Shown one piece after another: positions 33,480-45,819 of a stretch of DNA of 64,000 nt. Below the pieces are notes generated by a model. That model made no database searches. It was not told where the DNA came from and saw only the letters and a program-made list of their open reading frames with translations. How positions within the stretch are numbered: position 1 is the stretch's first letter; every line of letters begins with the position of its first letter. The position numbers and the translations under genes are program-made. The DNA comes from Codonopsis lanceolata (taxonomy: Eukaryota > Streptophyta > Magnoliopsida > Asterales > Campanulaceae): positions 78,915,808-78,979,807 of the forward strand of contig CM028378.1 of the NCBI GenBank assembly GCA_013146195.2, in the 5' to 3' direction.

Positions 33480-34690
33480 TAAATAGCTGTCATGCTAATT
33501 GACATTCAACTCATTTAGCCACAATTACATAAAACTTAAAGTAATGAATGACTACAAGTAAATCGAAATTACAAACAACAATAACTCAAATTTCTAGAAA
33601 CATTAATAAATATGAGTCAACCCAAGTTAAATTAAGCCAATTCAAGTTGACTTTTGTTGAAAAAATGAATTGTAAGGCTAAAAATGACAACTAAGATGTG
33701 TAAATTAGTAAAATAAGAAAATCTTGAACTCAATCATTGTAGTTAGCATCTAAGGTTAGAAGAGAGAGAGCAAAAATATAGAAATATAGAAAATCTTGGA
33801 AATAGAGGGAGGAGACGAAGACTTTCTTTCAACTAATGTAGAGGTAGTCTACTATAGAGAGAGACTTTTCTGCAATAATATAGATAAGAATTTTTTTGAT
33901 GTTTCGTTTTTTTAAAATGAAAAAGAAGAATAACTCTATTGATTTTCATTGCAATACAATTGATTAAATATACACATATGTTTGGACAATCAGAATCCAA
34001 AATATTAGCCTAAATTATGAACTAATTTACAGGACTAATTGACTAAATTACAGGACTAATTATAGCTACAAAGATATATACACAGATACCATATATTCTG
34101 TTTCCACAATATTCTCTTCATAAAAATATACACTTTCTGTTTTGGATAAAAAAAATTCACTTTTAAAAATTAAGGAATAAAAAAATCATTTTATTACTAA
34201 AGAACAACTTAAAAATAACATCTTTTTAAAAAGTTTAACTTTTGAACCAGGGACTCTTTGTTCGGAAAGTAAGGAGTATAACATTCAATAAAACAGTTAG
34301 GTAATTGACTATGACTATTCAGAAGTTGAGATTAAATTATCTTTAAAAATGTAACAGTTGAGATTCGTCCCCACATTCACATGTGTGGGTAGTTATCAAT
34401 TTTTAACTCCCTATTTTTTCTTTCTCTATTACAAGTCAACTCCTACAATTAATATTATGAGCAGTCACTCATTTTTCTTCTCCCTATATTTTATCTTTAC
34501 ATTATAAAGTTACACCATGCGATTAATCTTTTGAACAGTCACCCCTTATAAAACATCAATTTTTCAACTATCACTTGAAGCAATATACCCCTCAACTATA
34601 ACATTTTTTTTAAATCGCACCTTCTATTTAAGCACTGTCATTTCAATTGACGAAATTAGATACGCTGGCATCGTGTCAAAGGTATGGAAT
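33480..34690. other. Intergenic region upstream of SEP2
   Basis: AT-rich, without a credible frame. It contains a probable short Stowaway-like MITE (34131-34276). The 10-bp 'CCAGTGTATA' array lies just outside on the left (33139-33178). Confidence 0.4.
34131..34276. mobile_element. Degenerate Stowaway-like MITE
   Basis: Flanked by TA on both sides. Left end CACTTTCTGTTTTGG and right end, inverted, CTCCTTACTTTCCGAAC are weak relatives of the Stowaway TIR CTCCCTCCGTTTC. Confidence 0.35.
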
Positions 34691-34998
34691 TAAAGATCTA
34701 ACAACATTCAAAAAAATAAATCAATCATAATTTGTTTCAATAAATGGAAGGGTAATATAGTAATTTCAGTATTAACAAATGCACTTTGATAAATAGCTAT
34801 TGGCTGCTGAGCTGAAAACAACGTCAACGAAGAATATTGTAACCACGTCGCTACTTTTGACCCACTCCACTATATCCACCAAACACTTACCAATTCTCCT
34901 GTCCAATAAACGAACACGCCTACTAAGATTCCTAAGTCCAACAGATTCTCTCTCTCTCACTTTTGCTTTCCTTTCACTTTTTCTTTCTCTTCTTTCCT

Positions 34999-36813
34999 AT
35001 GGCTTTGGCGGCTCGGCCGGTTCTCTGTCAGTTGAAGACGGATAACTCCGTCTCCGCCGTGAGGCCTGAACCGGTGATCTCACTTCCGATTCAGAAAGTT
35101 AGAGTGTCTTCGGATGTATCAACTATGCCGGGTACGGGCACGGGTAGTGGAAAGATTGTACTGCAGCCTAGGTTGTGCACGCTGAGATCGTACGGTTCAA
35201 ATCGAGTAGGATTAATCAAGTCGAGGGCTGAGGAGGGCCGCAACGATGGCGGGGTGCCGCCGTTTTTCGCCAAGCTTTCTGAGTATATAGACAGCTCTAA
35301 GAAGAGTCACGACTTGGAGATCATTTCTGGTCGTCTTGCCATGGTAAGTAATTCACTCATAGTCTCATTTGAATAAGTGTACTTCTTATCTAAGATGGTT
35401 TTACGGATAATCTAAAACGGAGGTTCACTGTCACATAATTCAATTCATCAATATCCGGTGAATCGAGTAAACAACATCAGTTTTACATCCGTAAAAACGT
35501 TTTAAACAAGTTTTTACAATTGAATAACTTTAGAAATAAAGTAAAATATTTCATCCACCGTTAACGTAGATTTTTTTTTTGACCTGCCGCCGTTGGATTA
35601 GATTATTATGATTATGATTGCTGACAAAAATAAAGAAAATGTTAAAAAATATGGAGATTTGGTGGTTAAAACATGGAAAAACTGACTTTTCTCTGGCACA
35701 AGCCAAAATTAAAACTATGACTCCGTTATTGATTTCTAACGGAAGGACGATTTTAATGGTATTAGTATCAAGAGTAGGTCTCGTCTAAAACTCCCTAACA
35801 GATTTTAATTTATAATCTCACTCTTTTATAGTTTAACTCATCAATACACGATCAATCGAATAAAAAAGATCCTTCTTATAAAAAATATACGTGAAATTGT
35901 CTTACACTAGTTTTTACATAATATCAATTAAACTAAAAGTAGGCACAGAGTGTGGTCTACCTTCCTTGTTATGGACCGAAATGAATGATGGGACAAGATT
36001 TATATAGCTGCTCACAGTAGCTGCATAAATTTTAATGATTATTATATTAAATAAAATCTTACTATCAAAAATAAATTCTAATTAATACTTTCTTCATTTT
36101 TGGTAATGAGTTTCCGTTTAATAAGCCAAATTTTGTATGAAAATGATACTTTAATAGCCAATTAATAATAAAATTATATTTTTATATTTTAGTTTTTTAA
36201 AGTAGACTATTTAAGGGGTAAAAGCAAAAGCTTATATAATACGGCCTTATGAATTTTTTTTATAAGACGAATTATCTTTATCCAACCTACCGTGTGTTGG
36301 TAAGTTGAGTTGTGAGAGAGTGAGTCTTCGTCTTACGAATTAAGATCCGTTAAACAGTCTTATAAGAGACTTGCTTTTAAGTAAAATATCCAACAACAAA
36401 AAAAATAGCGAACTCTTTTCCCGGAACGACGGAGGAATTATTATTTAAGCTTTACAGACAGTTTCCAAAGCTACAAGGCATTTTCATTCCATCAGAAACA
36501 ATGATAGTTCTTACTAGCATCCTTTTGAAAGATGTTGTTCCAGATTGTGTTTGCAGGAACAGTCATGATGGAAGTCGTGACCGGAAATTCATTATTCAGA
36601 AAGATGGATCTGCAAGGAATTGCCGAAGCTGCAGGGGTGTGTCTGGGAGCCGTAACTTGTGCTGCAGTTTTCGCTTGGTTCTCGAGTGCACGAAACAGGG
36701 TAGGTCGAATCTTCGCTATCAAGTGTAACACGCTCATCGACTCTCTGATCGATCAAATTGTCGATGGCTTGTTCTATGATACCGACCTTAGTGATTGGTC
36801 TGATGATCTTTGA
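34999..36813 (+). CDS. SEP2: Stress enhanced protein 2, chloroplastic (two exons)
   Basis: Exon 1 is 34999-35343 and exon 2 is 36544-36813 (GTAAGT donor, TTCCAG acceptor, phase 0), giving 204 residues, close to the usual length of about 200. SEP2 belongs to the LHC-like two-helix proteins of the thylakoid membrane that rise under light stress and help photoprotection. The N-terminal ~50 residues fit a plastid transit peptide. The conserved 'GTGSGKIVLQPRLCTLRSYG' block follows. Helix 1 carries the LHC-type motif 'GRLAMIVFAG' with a preceding Glu; helix 2 spans 'EAAGVCLGAVTCAAVFAWF'. The C-terminus ends 'DLSDWSDDL'. An in-frame ATG lies 12 codons upstream (34963), but family N-termini favour 34999. 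All sites look intact, so it is probably functional. The 1.2-kb intron contains two or three copies of a dispersed repeat. Confidence 0.93.
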
Positions 36814-36816
36814 AAG

Positions 36817-37085
36817 TCGAAACAGAGCCAAAATCTAGCTTGTTTAGTGTACTTGTTAGAAAGGGGAGCAAGGGAGGTATCACTTTTAGTCTCATGAACG
36901 TGAATGTGGAAACAAAGGCAAAATCTTGTTTAGTATTTGTTAGTTAGGTTGCACGGACACGCCTTTAACCTAAAGTATGTGAAAGTATCTGTGTTACGGA
37001 TGTAGCCGGATAGGCTAAATTGAAGGAGTATCCGTGCAACCTAGTTCGTTAGAAAGGGGAGGGAGATATCGGTTTTAGTCTGTCC
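36817..37085 (+). repeat. Tandem duplication of SEP2 3' flank, second copy carrying a MITE
   Basis: A segment starting 'GAAACAGAGCCAAAATCT' and running through 'TTGTTAGAAAGGGGAG' to 'TTTTAGTCT' is repeated from about 36908. The second copy is interrupted by the MITE at 36946-37042. It begins four bases after the SEP2 stop, so the 3'UTR is affected. Confidence 0.7.
36946..37042. mobile_element. 97-bp MITE with AGGTTGCACGGA ends
   Basis: Left end AGGTTGCACGGACAC and right end GTATCCGTGCAACCT are inverted repeats. The second copy of the duplicated SEP2 3' flank is split exactly here, which shows it is an insertion. Confidence 0.75.
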
Positions 37086-37490
37086 CCCCGAGTTAGAAAT
37101 GTATTATACGAGCAATTTGAATACGAATAGAAGGATGGAAGAGAAATCTGAATTGGATTGAGTATAATATCGTTTGGATTTGCAAAGATGTTAGGCATTT
37201 ATATAATCGATCATCGTTGTTGAGTCTAAGTGAATTTGAAGGACAGAGTATCAAGACTGTTGATAATGTGTGCTCATCTTGTGCTATAATAATGGAAAAT
37301 GTTATTTCAAGCTATGTTGAATTTGGGCAAATTTTTTTTGGTTTCCATTTGTCTAGAACTTAGAGTAAATGATATTATGGTCAGATGTAAATCAAATTCT
37401 ATTGAAACAGTTGACTAATATTCTATGACCATAGAGAAGTTATGTTGTTAGACTAAAATTATAAAACTTTTATATTTTTAAAAATAAATA

Positions 37491-37671
37491 TTGATTCCGT
37501 TTCTGGCAAAGAGTCGAGTCTATTGTTTGATTTTAGGATGTTTCATTTCAAGAGTTTATTTTAAAAAATTAAAGTATAAAATTGTCATTTTATTTGTAGC
37601 GGTGTACTAAAAGTGTCATTTTGTTAAAAGTTGATTTTCAAACGGGGACTATTTGCCTGAAACGGAGGGAG
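37491..37671. mobile_element. Stowaway-like MITE
   Basis: The right end GAAACGGAGGGAG next to TA is a canonical Stowaway terminus. The left end TTGATTCCGTTTCTGGCAAA is a decayed match. Flanking TA dinucleotides agree with a Tc1/mariner-type target. Confidence 0.65.
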
Positions 37672-38024
37672 TAGCCTATAGTGGTGGTGGTTAACACTGG
37701 CTGTGGATGGTAGAGTTGGTGGTGGTCAGAGGTGACGACCAATAGTGGTGGCCAATGGTGGTAGTTGGAGGTGGTGGTCGGATGTTGCGGTGGTGGAGGT
37801 GGTAAAAAGAATGTGAGATGCTATTGTGTAAATTAAGTAATAAAGGAAAAATGAACGAAAATTTAGAATTTAAATTCTTATGATTTAGTATAAAACTAGC
37901 TTTATGGAATCGATATATTTGGAATTCTAACTCAATTTCAATTCTAAAATTTTAATTGTATTCCCAACGAACGTAATTGGTTTTAGAGGACCCAATTTCA
38001 ATTTCAAGCTATGAATTGGGATAT

Positions 38025-38278
38025 TGTTGATGATATTGATATTGTAGTAAGGCCAAAGTTAGTTTGTTAATTGTAAGCCAATTTGGGCCTAGATATAAAT
38101 GCATTGTTTCTTATGTAATAGAGGGATGAGAATATATTAATATACATATTTACTTTATCTCTTAAACATTTATCATTTATCTTTCCTCTTTGTATTCTGG
38201 TACAACGACAGTCTTTCACCTCCGGCCACCATCATTAATGGTGGTGGTTCAGCATCCCTAATATTGCAGAAATTATCA
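38025..38278 (+). mobile_element. Short Ty1-copia LTR (5' LTR, + strand)
   Basis: Placed by the perfect tRNA-iMet PBS that follows. It ends ATTATCA at 38278; the start at TGTTGATGATATTG is the best TG candidate but uncertain by a few bases. Contains a TATA-like region near 38090-38150. The sequence after the PBS (38294-38640) shows only a decayed leader. Confidence 0.6.
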
Positions 38279-38291
38279 TGGTATCAGAGCC
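38279..38291 (+). promoter_or_regulatory. Primer-binding site, tRNA-iMet type
   Basis: TGGTATCAGAGCC directly follows the LTR end; this is the standard initiator-methionine tRNA primer site of plant Ty1-copia elements. Confidence 0.85.
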
Positions 38292-39416
38292 ATGTAGTGC
38301 TCGATTCTATGTCTGATTCTTCTGCAAACCTAAAATCTTCAAATTGAAATTTAAAACCCTAACCTTCCAAATCAAAACATTGAAATTCATCGATTCCACT
38401 CTCGATTCAATATACCAAACAGATTTTTTGATTTCAAAATGAAAAATCGAGTACAAAATTCATTGAATCAACCAATGAACCTTCGAGCTCATGACACCGA
38501 TGAACAGATCGACGTCAATTCGAGATCGTTGGAGGAGGAAGCTTTGAGGAAGTGTTGTGTTGTGATGAAATGAAGAACGTACTTTGCATTGAGTACGAGG
38601 ACTTCAAAACCGACGCCACAATAGTGTTCGTCATTGTTGTCGTTCATGTCGGAAACCGTCATTTCAACCTAGGTTTTTCATGAATCAAGTTTTTGTTAAT
38701 TTCTCAATGTGAGACAAACTCACTTCCAACACCACACTTTAATCATCCATAACATATTCAACCAACCACCAAATTTGACAAATGAATATATGATTTCATT
38801 GTTCTCACCAAACGGAACCTATTTCCACAATTACCATTGTCATTACACAAATGACTCTCAAAGAAATTCATGTTTCAAATTTGTACTACTTCGTTCACAA
38901 TACACAAGTTTTCCAATAATCCCGCACATGAAGGAAATTGGCGAATTTGGTGATAAAGTCCAGTAGTTAAAACTTGCATAGGATAGGTAAGTGTTACCCT
39001 TTGAACATTCCTTCGTGAAAGCATACTTACTTTACTGGCTGATTAGTAGACATGATATCTTTGAACTCTTATGCCTTTTGTGTAAACGATCATATACTCC
39101 ACACATAAATCTTTCTAACACAATCCAATTCTCATAGTTATGTTTATTCATGGTCTTGAACATACGCATGGTTCTGTGAAAGGGTCTAGGAATTGAGTCT
39201 TGCACAATTCTTCTCGAAGCAGCCCACTTCTCTCTCAAATAGGTGATTCTTAGGAATCATTAAAAGTCATATATGTTTATCTTCTTACACACGGGCATCA
39301 CTGTTACAAGGGATGACCCCCATAGTGAAACTAAGAGTCCTTTACAATTAGATTGTCTCTTTAAATCTAGATCTTGGGATCTCCAGTCAACTGGGTTGGG
39401 TTTCCATTGTATCAAC

Positions 39417-42400
39417 TCATTTCTCTAGAGGCTTAAGTCTCATTCCTTTGGAAGACTTATCAACTAACTGTCTACTTAAACCTTTGGTTAATGGATCCGC
39501 TAAATTATCATTTGACTTCACATAGTCAATAGCGATAGTTCTAGTTGAGAGTAGTTGTCTAATGGTATTGTATCTATGATATATATGTTTAGTCTTACCA
39601 TTGTACATATTTCTCTATGCTCTACCAACTGTCGATTGACTATCACAATGTATGCAAATTGCTGACACAGGTTTTGTCCATCTTGGAACATCTTCTAAGA
39701 ATTGACGTAGCCATTTAGCCTTTTCATTATTTTTGTCTAGAGCTATAAACTTAAACTTTATCGTTTATCTAGCTATATCCTATTATAAAAGATGGATCTC
39801 TCGTATATAGAGCTAACAACCGGGCCAGGACGGGCTAGCCCTCAACAAACCCACCAAGCTTGAGATATATCGAGCCTCAAAAAACTCAAGCCCAGCCTAT
39901 ATCAACACCAGGCCTATGGGCCAAAAAAACTATGGCTTTTTATTCAAAAAATTCTCCAATTTCCATACCATAACCATAACGAACCGAGTACTAACAAGAG
40001 AAGGATTCGCAGATTAATACAACTAGTTAATAACTAGCCTACTCCAAACAATGGACATTAGTAAATCTGCAAATGAAATCAAAATGAACAAATATGACTA
40101 GATATGACACAAAATTAACAAATCTAATAACAAAGTATATTAGCTGAAGAGAAATATCTACCTTCCTTAGTCCTTCCTAGAGAAATAAACAAGCAGTCGT
40201 AGCTTCTGCCTTTCATCCATCATCCATGTAATGAATGATTCATGTTTTTTATTACAAATAAATGAAATAACCAACAAAAACTTTTCCCTAAACAGAGTTA
40301 GGAACGTCGTAAGTGTAACATTGTGCACTTAGAGAGAGAAAGGGAGTCACAAAGAGAGAGAGAGAGAGTACATGAGGCTATGGAATTGTGTCGGTGGGGA
40401 GACCGCGCTTGCGCCGCCATGACTTTGGTTATTGGCATGTGGCTGTGCTGCCGGCTGCCACTGTGGATTGTGGAGAAGTGGAGACGACTAGATGAGTGAG
40501 GTAGTGAGGACTAAAGAGGCGGACTCGTTAGCAGATCAAAAGGTTAGGGCTTTTGTTTTGACAAGCGAAGGCGACTGCATCGTGGGCGAGAAGAAGAGAT
40601 ACATGAAAGAGTAGGAGTGGAGAACTAGAAGGAAGGCGGAAGCGGTCTGTTAGAGTCACAAACTCACAATATATTTTTTAACGTTTTATTGTTTTAAAAT
40701 TACGTTTGACTTTTTCAATTTTCATTTTTCAAAATTGTGCTCGGGTTCGGCTAGGTTTTCATGCTTTTTAATTAGAGCTGGGCTATGTTCACACCTCGAG
40801 TTTATCTGGCCGGGCCCAAAAAAGCTCGGGTTTTTTTGGCCATCAAATGTGACGCCTAGGCCCATGAAAATCAGGCGGGCTGGTCCGGGCCTGTGGGTCG
40901 GGCTCAATTTCGACAACTCTATTCGTATAGAGCAGTCCATAATCACGTGTATACCTTACGTACCTTAGTACTCTTACTATTGTTTTCCAGTGATCAGTCC
41001 CAATCCCAGGATTACTCGTATAACTCAGTTTGTTCACAACACAGGCAATGTCTGGCCTAATACAATTCATCAAGTACATCAGACTTCCTATGATTCTTGA
41101 GTACTATACCTGGGAGACAGTCTCACCTCTATTCATTGATAAATGTAGACTTATATCAATAAGAGTTCTAGTTATTGCAGTGTCATCCCTACTAAATTTC
41201 TTTAGAATTTTATTCACATAGTGTGGCCGACTTAAAGTGAATCCACTTGAAATTCTAGATATTTTCACTCCAAGGATTACATCAGCTAACCAATATCTTT
41301 CACGTCAAATTTCGAGTTTAACAATCCTCTATGGATTTAATCATCTTATCATTGCTTCTAATGATAAGCATATCGTTTACATAAAATGACATAGCCATTT
41401 TCAGTGTCATTTACGTATACACATTTGTCACAATCACTTATTTTAAATCCACAACCCAACATGGTATTATCAAATTTCTCATGCGACTATTTTTGTGTTT
41501 GTTTCAAGCCATATAAAGACTTAACCAACTTGCACACTTTGTTTTCTTGCCCTGGAGTAGAAAACCCTTCTGGTTGTTCCATATAAATCTCTCCTTCTAA
41601 ATCACTATTTAGAAAGGCAATCTTTACATCCATTTGATGTACTTCAAGATTGCGCAACGCAACAATTGTAAGTACTATCCTTATTGATGTTATTCTTGTA
41701 ACTGGAGAATATGTATCCAAGTAATCAAGACCTTCACGTTGCCTGTAATTAACCTTTAATTACAAGTTTGGTCTTATACTTATAAATTGTTCCATTTGCC
41801 TTCATTTTTCTCTTGAAGTCAATTTATATCCAAGTGGTTTACTTCTCAGGGGAAGATCCATTCATTCTCAAGTGTGATTTTGAATAATGGAATCAATTTC
41901 ACTTTTGATTGCCACTTTCCACAAAGGTCCTTCGAAAGAGCTCACAACTTCTTTGTAGCTTTGAAGCTCACTTTCTTGCATGTAGGTTACAAAATTCGGA
42001 CTAAGGAACTTTTTCTACTCTAGCTCTTTTGTTGCATCTAAGTTCTACCTCTTATTCCACATTCTCATCATGCTCCTCTTCTATTGAATCATGTATCTGT
42101 TTAGATGAGCCTCACTACTCAATCTACACATAAATACATTTTCAAAAAACAAGACATTTCTTGATTCCATTATTGTATTCTTGTATATGTCTTCAATCTT
42201 AGACTCATGCACAAGAAATTGATAAACACTACTTTTATGTGTATAACCAATGAATATGCATGCAATCAACAATTTTTTGTCTTACTTTCACCGTTTTAGG
42301 TGTAGGAACAACGATATTAACAAGACACCCCCCCACACTCGCAAGTATTTGTTAGATGGAATTCTTCCATACCACATCTCATAGGGGTTTTTGTCAAGCT

Positions 42401-43232
42401 TCTTGCATGGTATCTTATTTAAAAGGTAATTAGCTGACAACACAGCTTCTCCCCACATGTTATGTGGTAATCTAGATCTTTACAACATGGCATTCATCTT
42501 CTCTTTTAGAGTTCGATTTTTGTGTTCTGCAATATCATTTTGTTGAGGTGCATAAGGTGATGTTGTTTTGTGGATGATACCATATTCACCTCCACGATCA
42601 CGTCTTAGCATCTTAACTTTCCTGTTGAGGTTGTTCTCAACCCCAGTTTTATAGAGAATAAATTTCTCTATAGCTTCATCTTTACTTTTGAGAAGATTCA
42701 CATAGAAATAACTAGTCCTATCGTCAGCAAAAATTATGAAGTACTTATTTTCACCACGTGATTGGGTTGATTTAAAATAACACACATCAATGTGAATTAA
42801 CCCAAGTGGTTCATTATTTCTTTCAATAGAATGAAATAAAGTCCTTGTAAACTTTGCCTCTACACAAGTTTCACACTTGTAATTGGAATCAACTTGGAAT
42901 TTTGGTATAAAATTCATGTTAATTAACCTGTGCAGGGTTCCATAATTAACATGTCCTAGTCTATCATGTCATGCATTGGAAGACTCACGCAAGTATATAG
43001 AAGACTTATTCTTATTATTTCATTTTGGTTTAACAACCATTATACTGAGCTTAAATAGCCCATTAGTTACGTACCTTTTTCCTACAAACATTTCACTCTT
43101 AGACGGAGTTATAATATTTGACTCAAACACAATACAAAAGCCATGCTTCACCAGCAGAGTTCCAGACACTAAGTTCTCTCGAATACCTAGTACATAAAGT
43201 ACATTTTTGAAAGTCAGTAAGATCATTGCCAT
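39417..43232 (-). pseudogene. Copia pol: pre-integrase, integrase, RT and RNase H remnants
   Basis: The piece at 43020-43232 is the protease/pre-integrase region ('NVLYVLGIRENLVSG'). 42480-42917 is integrase with 'CETCVEAKFTRT', 'LIHIDVC', 'LRRDRGGEYG' and 'PQQNDIAEHKNRTLKE', giving the DDE residues. 41487-41720 is the RT N-terminus ('DTYSPVTRITSIR', 'HQMDVKIAFLNSDLEGEIYM', 'KSLYGLKQ'). 40930-41079 and 39417-39608 are RNase H ('[12 protein letters not shown]', then 'NTIRQLLSTRTIAIDYVKS' and 'ADPLTKGL'). Several frameshifts and stops separate the pieces. It decayed before or after the hAT insertion and is inactive. Confidence 0.85.
39808..40921. mobile_element. Non-autonomous hAT element (1.1 kb) inside copia RNase H
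   Basis: Ends TAGAGCTAACAACCGGGCC and, inverted, TAGAGTTGTCGAAATTGAGC, both followed by GGGC-rich subterminal sequence typical of plant hAT elements. Flanking 8-bp target sites CTCGTATA (39800-39807) and TTCGTATA (40922-40929) match at 7 of 8. It interrupts the copia frame. The interior has a (GA)n run near 40345-40366 and no transposase. Confidence 0.75.
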
Positions 43233-43550
43233 GCTAATTGGTGCGTAGACCCCTTAGCCAAATCTTTAAGGACTCGAATTCGACTATAAATTTATGACTA
43301 GGGTTTAGACTAATTAAACTCACTTAAACCCTAATCAAGCTAACTAACACTTAGCACAACTTAATTAAGCTTAAACATCATCTAACTAAGTGTTTAGGAG
43401 AGGTTTAGGGCTAATCAATCTAAGTTAAGAGTAATAAGGTAAGAAAATCAAGTCAACAATAGTAGTAGAGTCATGCGGCCACGTGAGCTCTTAGACGCAA
43501 TCACTTAGAATTCATGCGTTTGCATTGCCTTCTGAGATGCGTGCGCATCT

Positions 43551-43747
43551 TGTAATACCCCAATCCCACATCGGGTAGATGTGAGACTTGTGTTTGATTT
43601 ATAAGGTAGTCATGCGCTACTACTGGGCACCAACATCATCCATGGACTTTTGGATCGGCTTGTGGTGGGCCTGATGACCCAAGGTGCTGCGTACTCAGTG
43701 AGCCAGTATGTGGGCTACACGTAGCGGACTGGACTCGGGTCGTTACA
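43551..43747 (+). mobile_element. TRIM LTR remnant, same family as 15102-15640
   Basis: Starts TGTAATACCCCAATCCCACA and ends CGTTACA. It shares 'GATTTATAAGGTA', 'TGGGCACCAA', 'GACTTTTGG' and 'CGGCTTGTGGTGGGCCTGAT' with the complement of the LTRs at 15102-15640, so it lies in the opposite orientation. A second GTTACA at 43759-43764 makes the exact end ambiguous. Sequence after it may be decayed TRIM interior. Confidence 0.65.
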
Positions 43748-43764
43748 AATGATAGGGCGTTACA

Positions 43765-44148
43765 AGAGCTTCGGTGTCCAAGACATGTCCTACATCGACG
43801 AGATTGTGGCTTTGAGACACTACTAGTATGGCTGGGTGTGGCAATACCTAGCCCCAGCTATAACTTCTTTTTTAGTTTGAACTGGCACTTCCATTTGCCC
43901 ACTTGTGTTCCTCCCTTGCACAACAGGGATGTCAATGTCTCCCCCTAATATTTCTTGTGTTCTCAGAAGTTTCAAAAATAAAATTGTCCTGCGAAGTTAA
44001 TATCTAATGGAATGTCTACAGAAATGTACAATACTCTGACAAACTAAAGAGTAGGATATGTAAACGCCCAATACCGAAACCAACCTCACTAAAGTTCATA
44101 ATGTTGGAATGCAGCAAAACAAAATAAAGTATTTCAGCCTATCTCTCT

Positions 44149-44183
<35 letters not shown>

Positions 44184-45077
44184 GCTCTCCGGAAGTGTTG
44201 AAACTTGTGAATAAATAGAGCCACACAATTTCCTTTCGGCTCTGTAATTGTGTATAGTGATGAGTTACAATTATGACAGTTGATTACTTCATCATAAGTT
44301 ACGTTGTTTAATCATAGTTGTTTCAATGAAATGAAGGAGCAATGACCAACTCTATTGAGATAGAAACTTGTTTTACAATAATCCTATCATAAATGGGGAT
44401 TAATCTAACCCAAATAACATCATCAAAACATTAGTCGAAACAAGGGTCCTCCTCACATGTTGCATTGATATCCGTCTAGGAATCAAACTAAAAATGCTAA
44501 GAGTTGATGGGAGGTAGTAGCTTGGCGATAAAGTGAGTTGGTGAAGGCTTGGATAGGCCGGATCTCGAGAGACGAGTTTATGAGAACCCCATTTTGAACC
44601 CCGTTGTTATACAAGAAGAGTCGTGGCCTCCGTTTATGAAGGAAATGGAGTAAGGGGGGACAAGGGATTATGGAACTCAATTCAGATTACAAGGGTGATA
44701 CAGGCTCTTGGTTTTTATTTCTCACTCAAAACGTCTTAAGGCCTTTATTGATCAACTCCCATTGTACATGTATGCTCTCCAAATGCATTGTCCTAAGATA
44801 TTCACATGCACTCGGTCCCATTTTACATGGAGTAGGTCTCCTGTAAAACGGTCATATGTATCTTAATTCGTAAGATAGAACTCCATTCTGTTACAGCTCA
44901 ACACACCAACAAATGGTGAGTCGGGTAAAGATGATCTTTCTTACAAAATATATGTTTAAGTCGTACCTAAGTTTTTACGTTTTATATGACCCTAACGATT
45001 AAGACATCAACTATTATAAAGACTATTATGCCCTTTTATTAGCTATTCTAATAGAGTACCTACACGTAATACCCTAA
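43765..45077. other. Intergenic stretch, no gene seen
   Basis: Holds a CT-rich microsatellite (44142-44192), a copy of the dispersed ~150-bp repeat (44830-44985) and otherwise unremarkable AT-rich sequence. Short frames on the - strand at 44483-44680 are not supported. Confidence 0.4.
44142..44192. repeat. (CT)n microsatellite
   Basis: Long CTCTCT run with a few interruptions. Confidence 0.9.
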
Positions 45078-45361
45078 GGGCTTGTTTGGTAGTCGGACAA
45101 GAATAAGCAGTATTATTAGTGCCCTCGCTATTAATCTTCACTTGTATATCGGGGTAATTTTGATATTACAAATGTTAATCCCAATTTTTTTTGTGATGGC
45201 GTTAATAATATCACCCTCTCCCTTGATATTAATAGTAAGAGGATAATGACTTTATCCGGATAACTCGTGTTATTAGTCTCAACCACCTATTGTGTACCAA
45301 ATATCAGACAACTCGACTTATTAATCTTATCTGACCTTAATCTTGACTACCAAACGGCACC
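45078..45361. mobile_element. Tourist-like (PIF/Harbinger) MITE
   Basis: Ends GGGCTTGTTTGGTAGTC and, inverted, GGTGCCGTTTGGTAGTC, flanked by TAA on both sides (45075-45077 and 45362-45364). The 3-bp TAA target site and the TIR text fit a Tourist-like MITE of 284 bp. Confidence 0.8.
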
Positions 45362-45562
45362 TAAAATACTAAACAATACACATACTTGAATCTCCTATTG
45401 CTAAATTGCCCATTTAGAAAAAAAGAACAGTTTTACAATGGTTGACATTTACTGTCTTTAAGGAGAGTTGCTAGGGCTAGAGCGTGGCAACTCTTCTTAG
45501 GAAAAGCTGCTAGGGCCTTACACTCTCTTCAATTTGAAAAAAAAATGTTTTAAATTCTTATA

Positions 45563-45819
45563 CTCCCTTCGTTTTCTAATTATCGTCCTCCTTTTCTTTT
45601 TCATCTGTTTTTAAAATTATTATCCTTTTTAACTTTTTTTTTTAGAACAATATTTTTACCAATTTGTCCTTATTTTTTCTACATACTTTAATTATGGTTA
45701 CATGTTCAAGGGTATTAAAGAAACCCACATATTTCACCAATATTTATAATATAGTCAATTACTTTTTTCTTAAACGATGTACCGAGTCAAAGAGGACAAT
45801 AATTCAAAAATGGAGGGAG
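45563..45819. mobile_element. Stowaway MITE
   Basis: CTCCCTTCGTTTTCTAATTA at the left pairs with the inverted right end CTCCCTCCATTTTTGAATTA; TA on both sides (45561-45562, 45820-45821). 257 bp. Confidence 0.85.

Larger units (their letters stand above)
38650..43235 (-). mobile_element. Truncated Ty1-copia element with nested hAT insertion
   Basis: On the - strand, from right to left: pre-integrase region, integrase, RT, RNase H, then a 3' non-coding region and the start of a 3' LTR-like segment (about 38930 downwards). Gag and 5' LTR are missing at the right. A 1.1-kb non-autonomous hAT element (39808-40921) splits the RNase H region. The left end, near 38650-38690, abuts the remains of the + strand copia LTR element. 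Confidence 0.65.

Noticed and set aside
34963..34998. Upstream in-frame ATG for SEP2
   Set aside because: It would add 12 hydrophobic residues before a normal plastid transit peptide; known family N-termini resemble the start at 34999.
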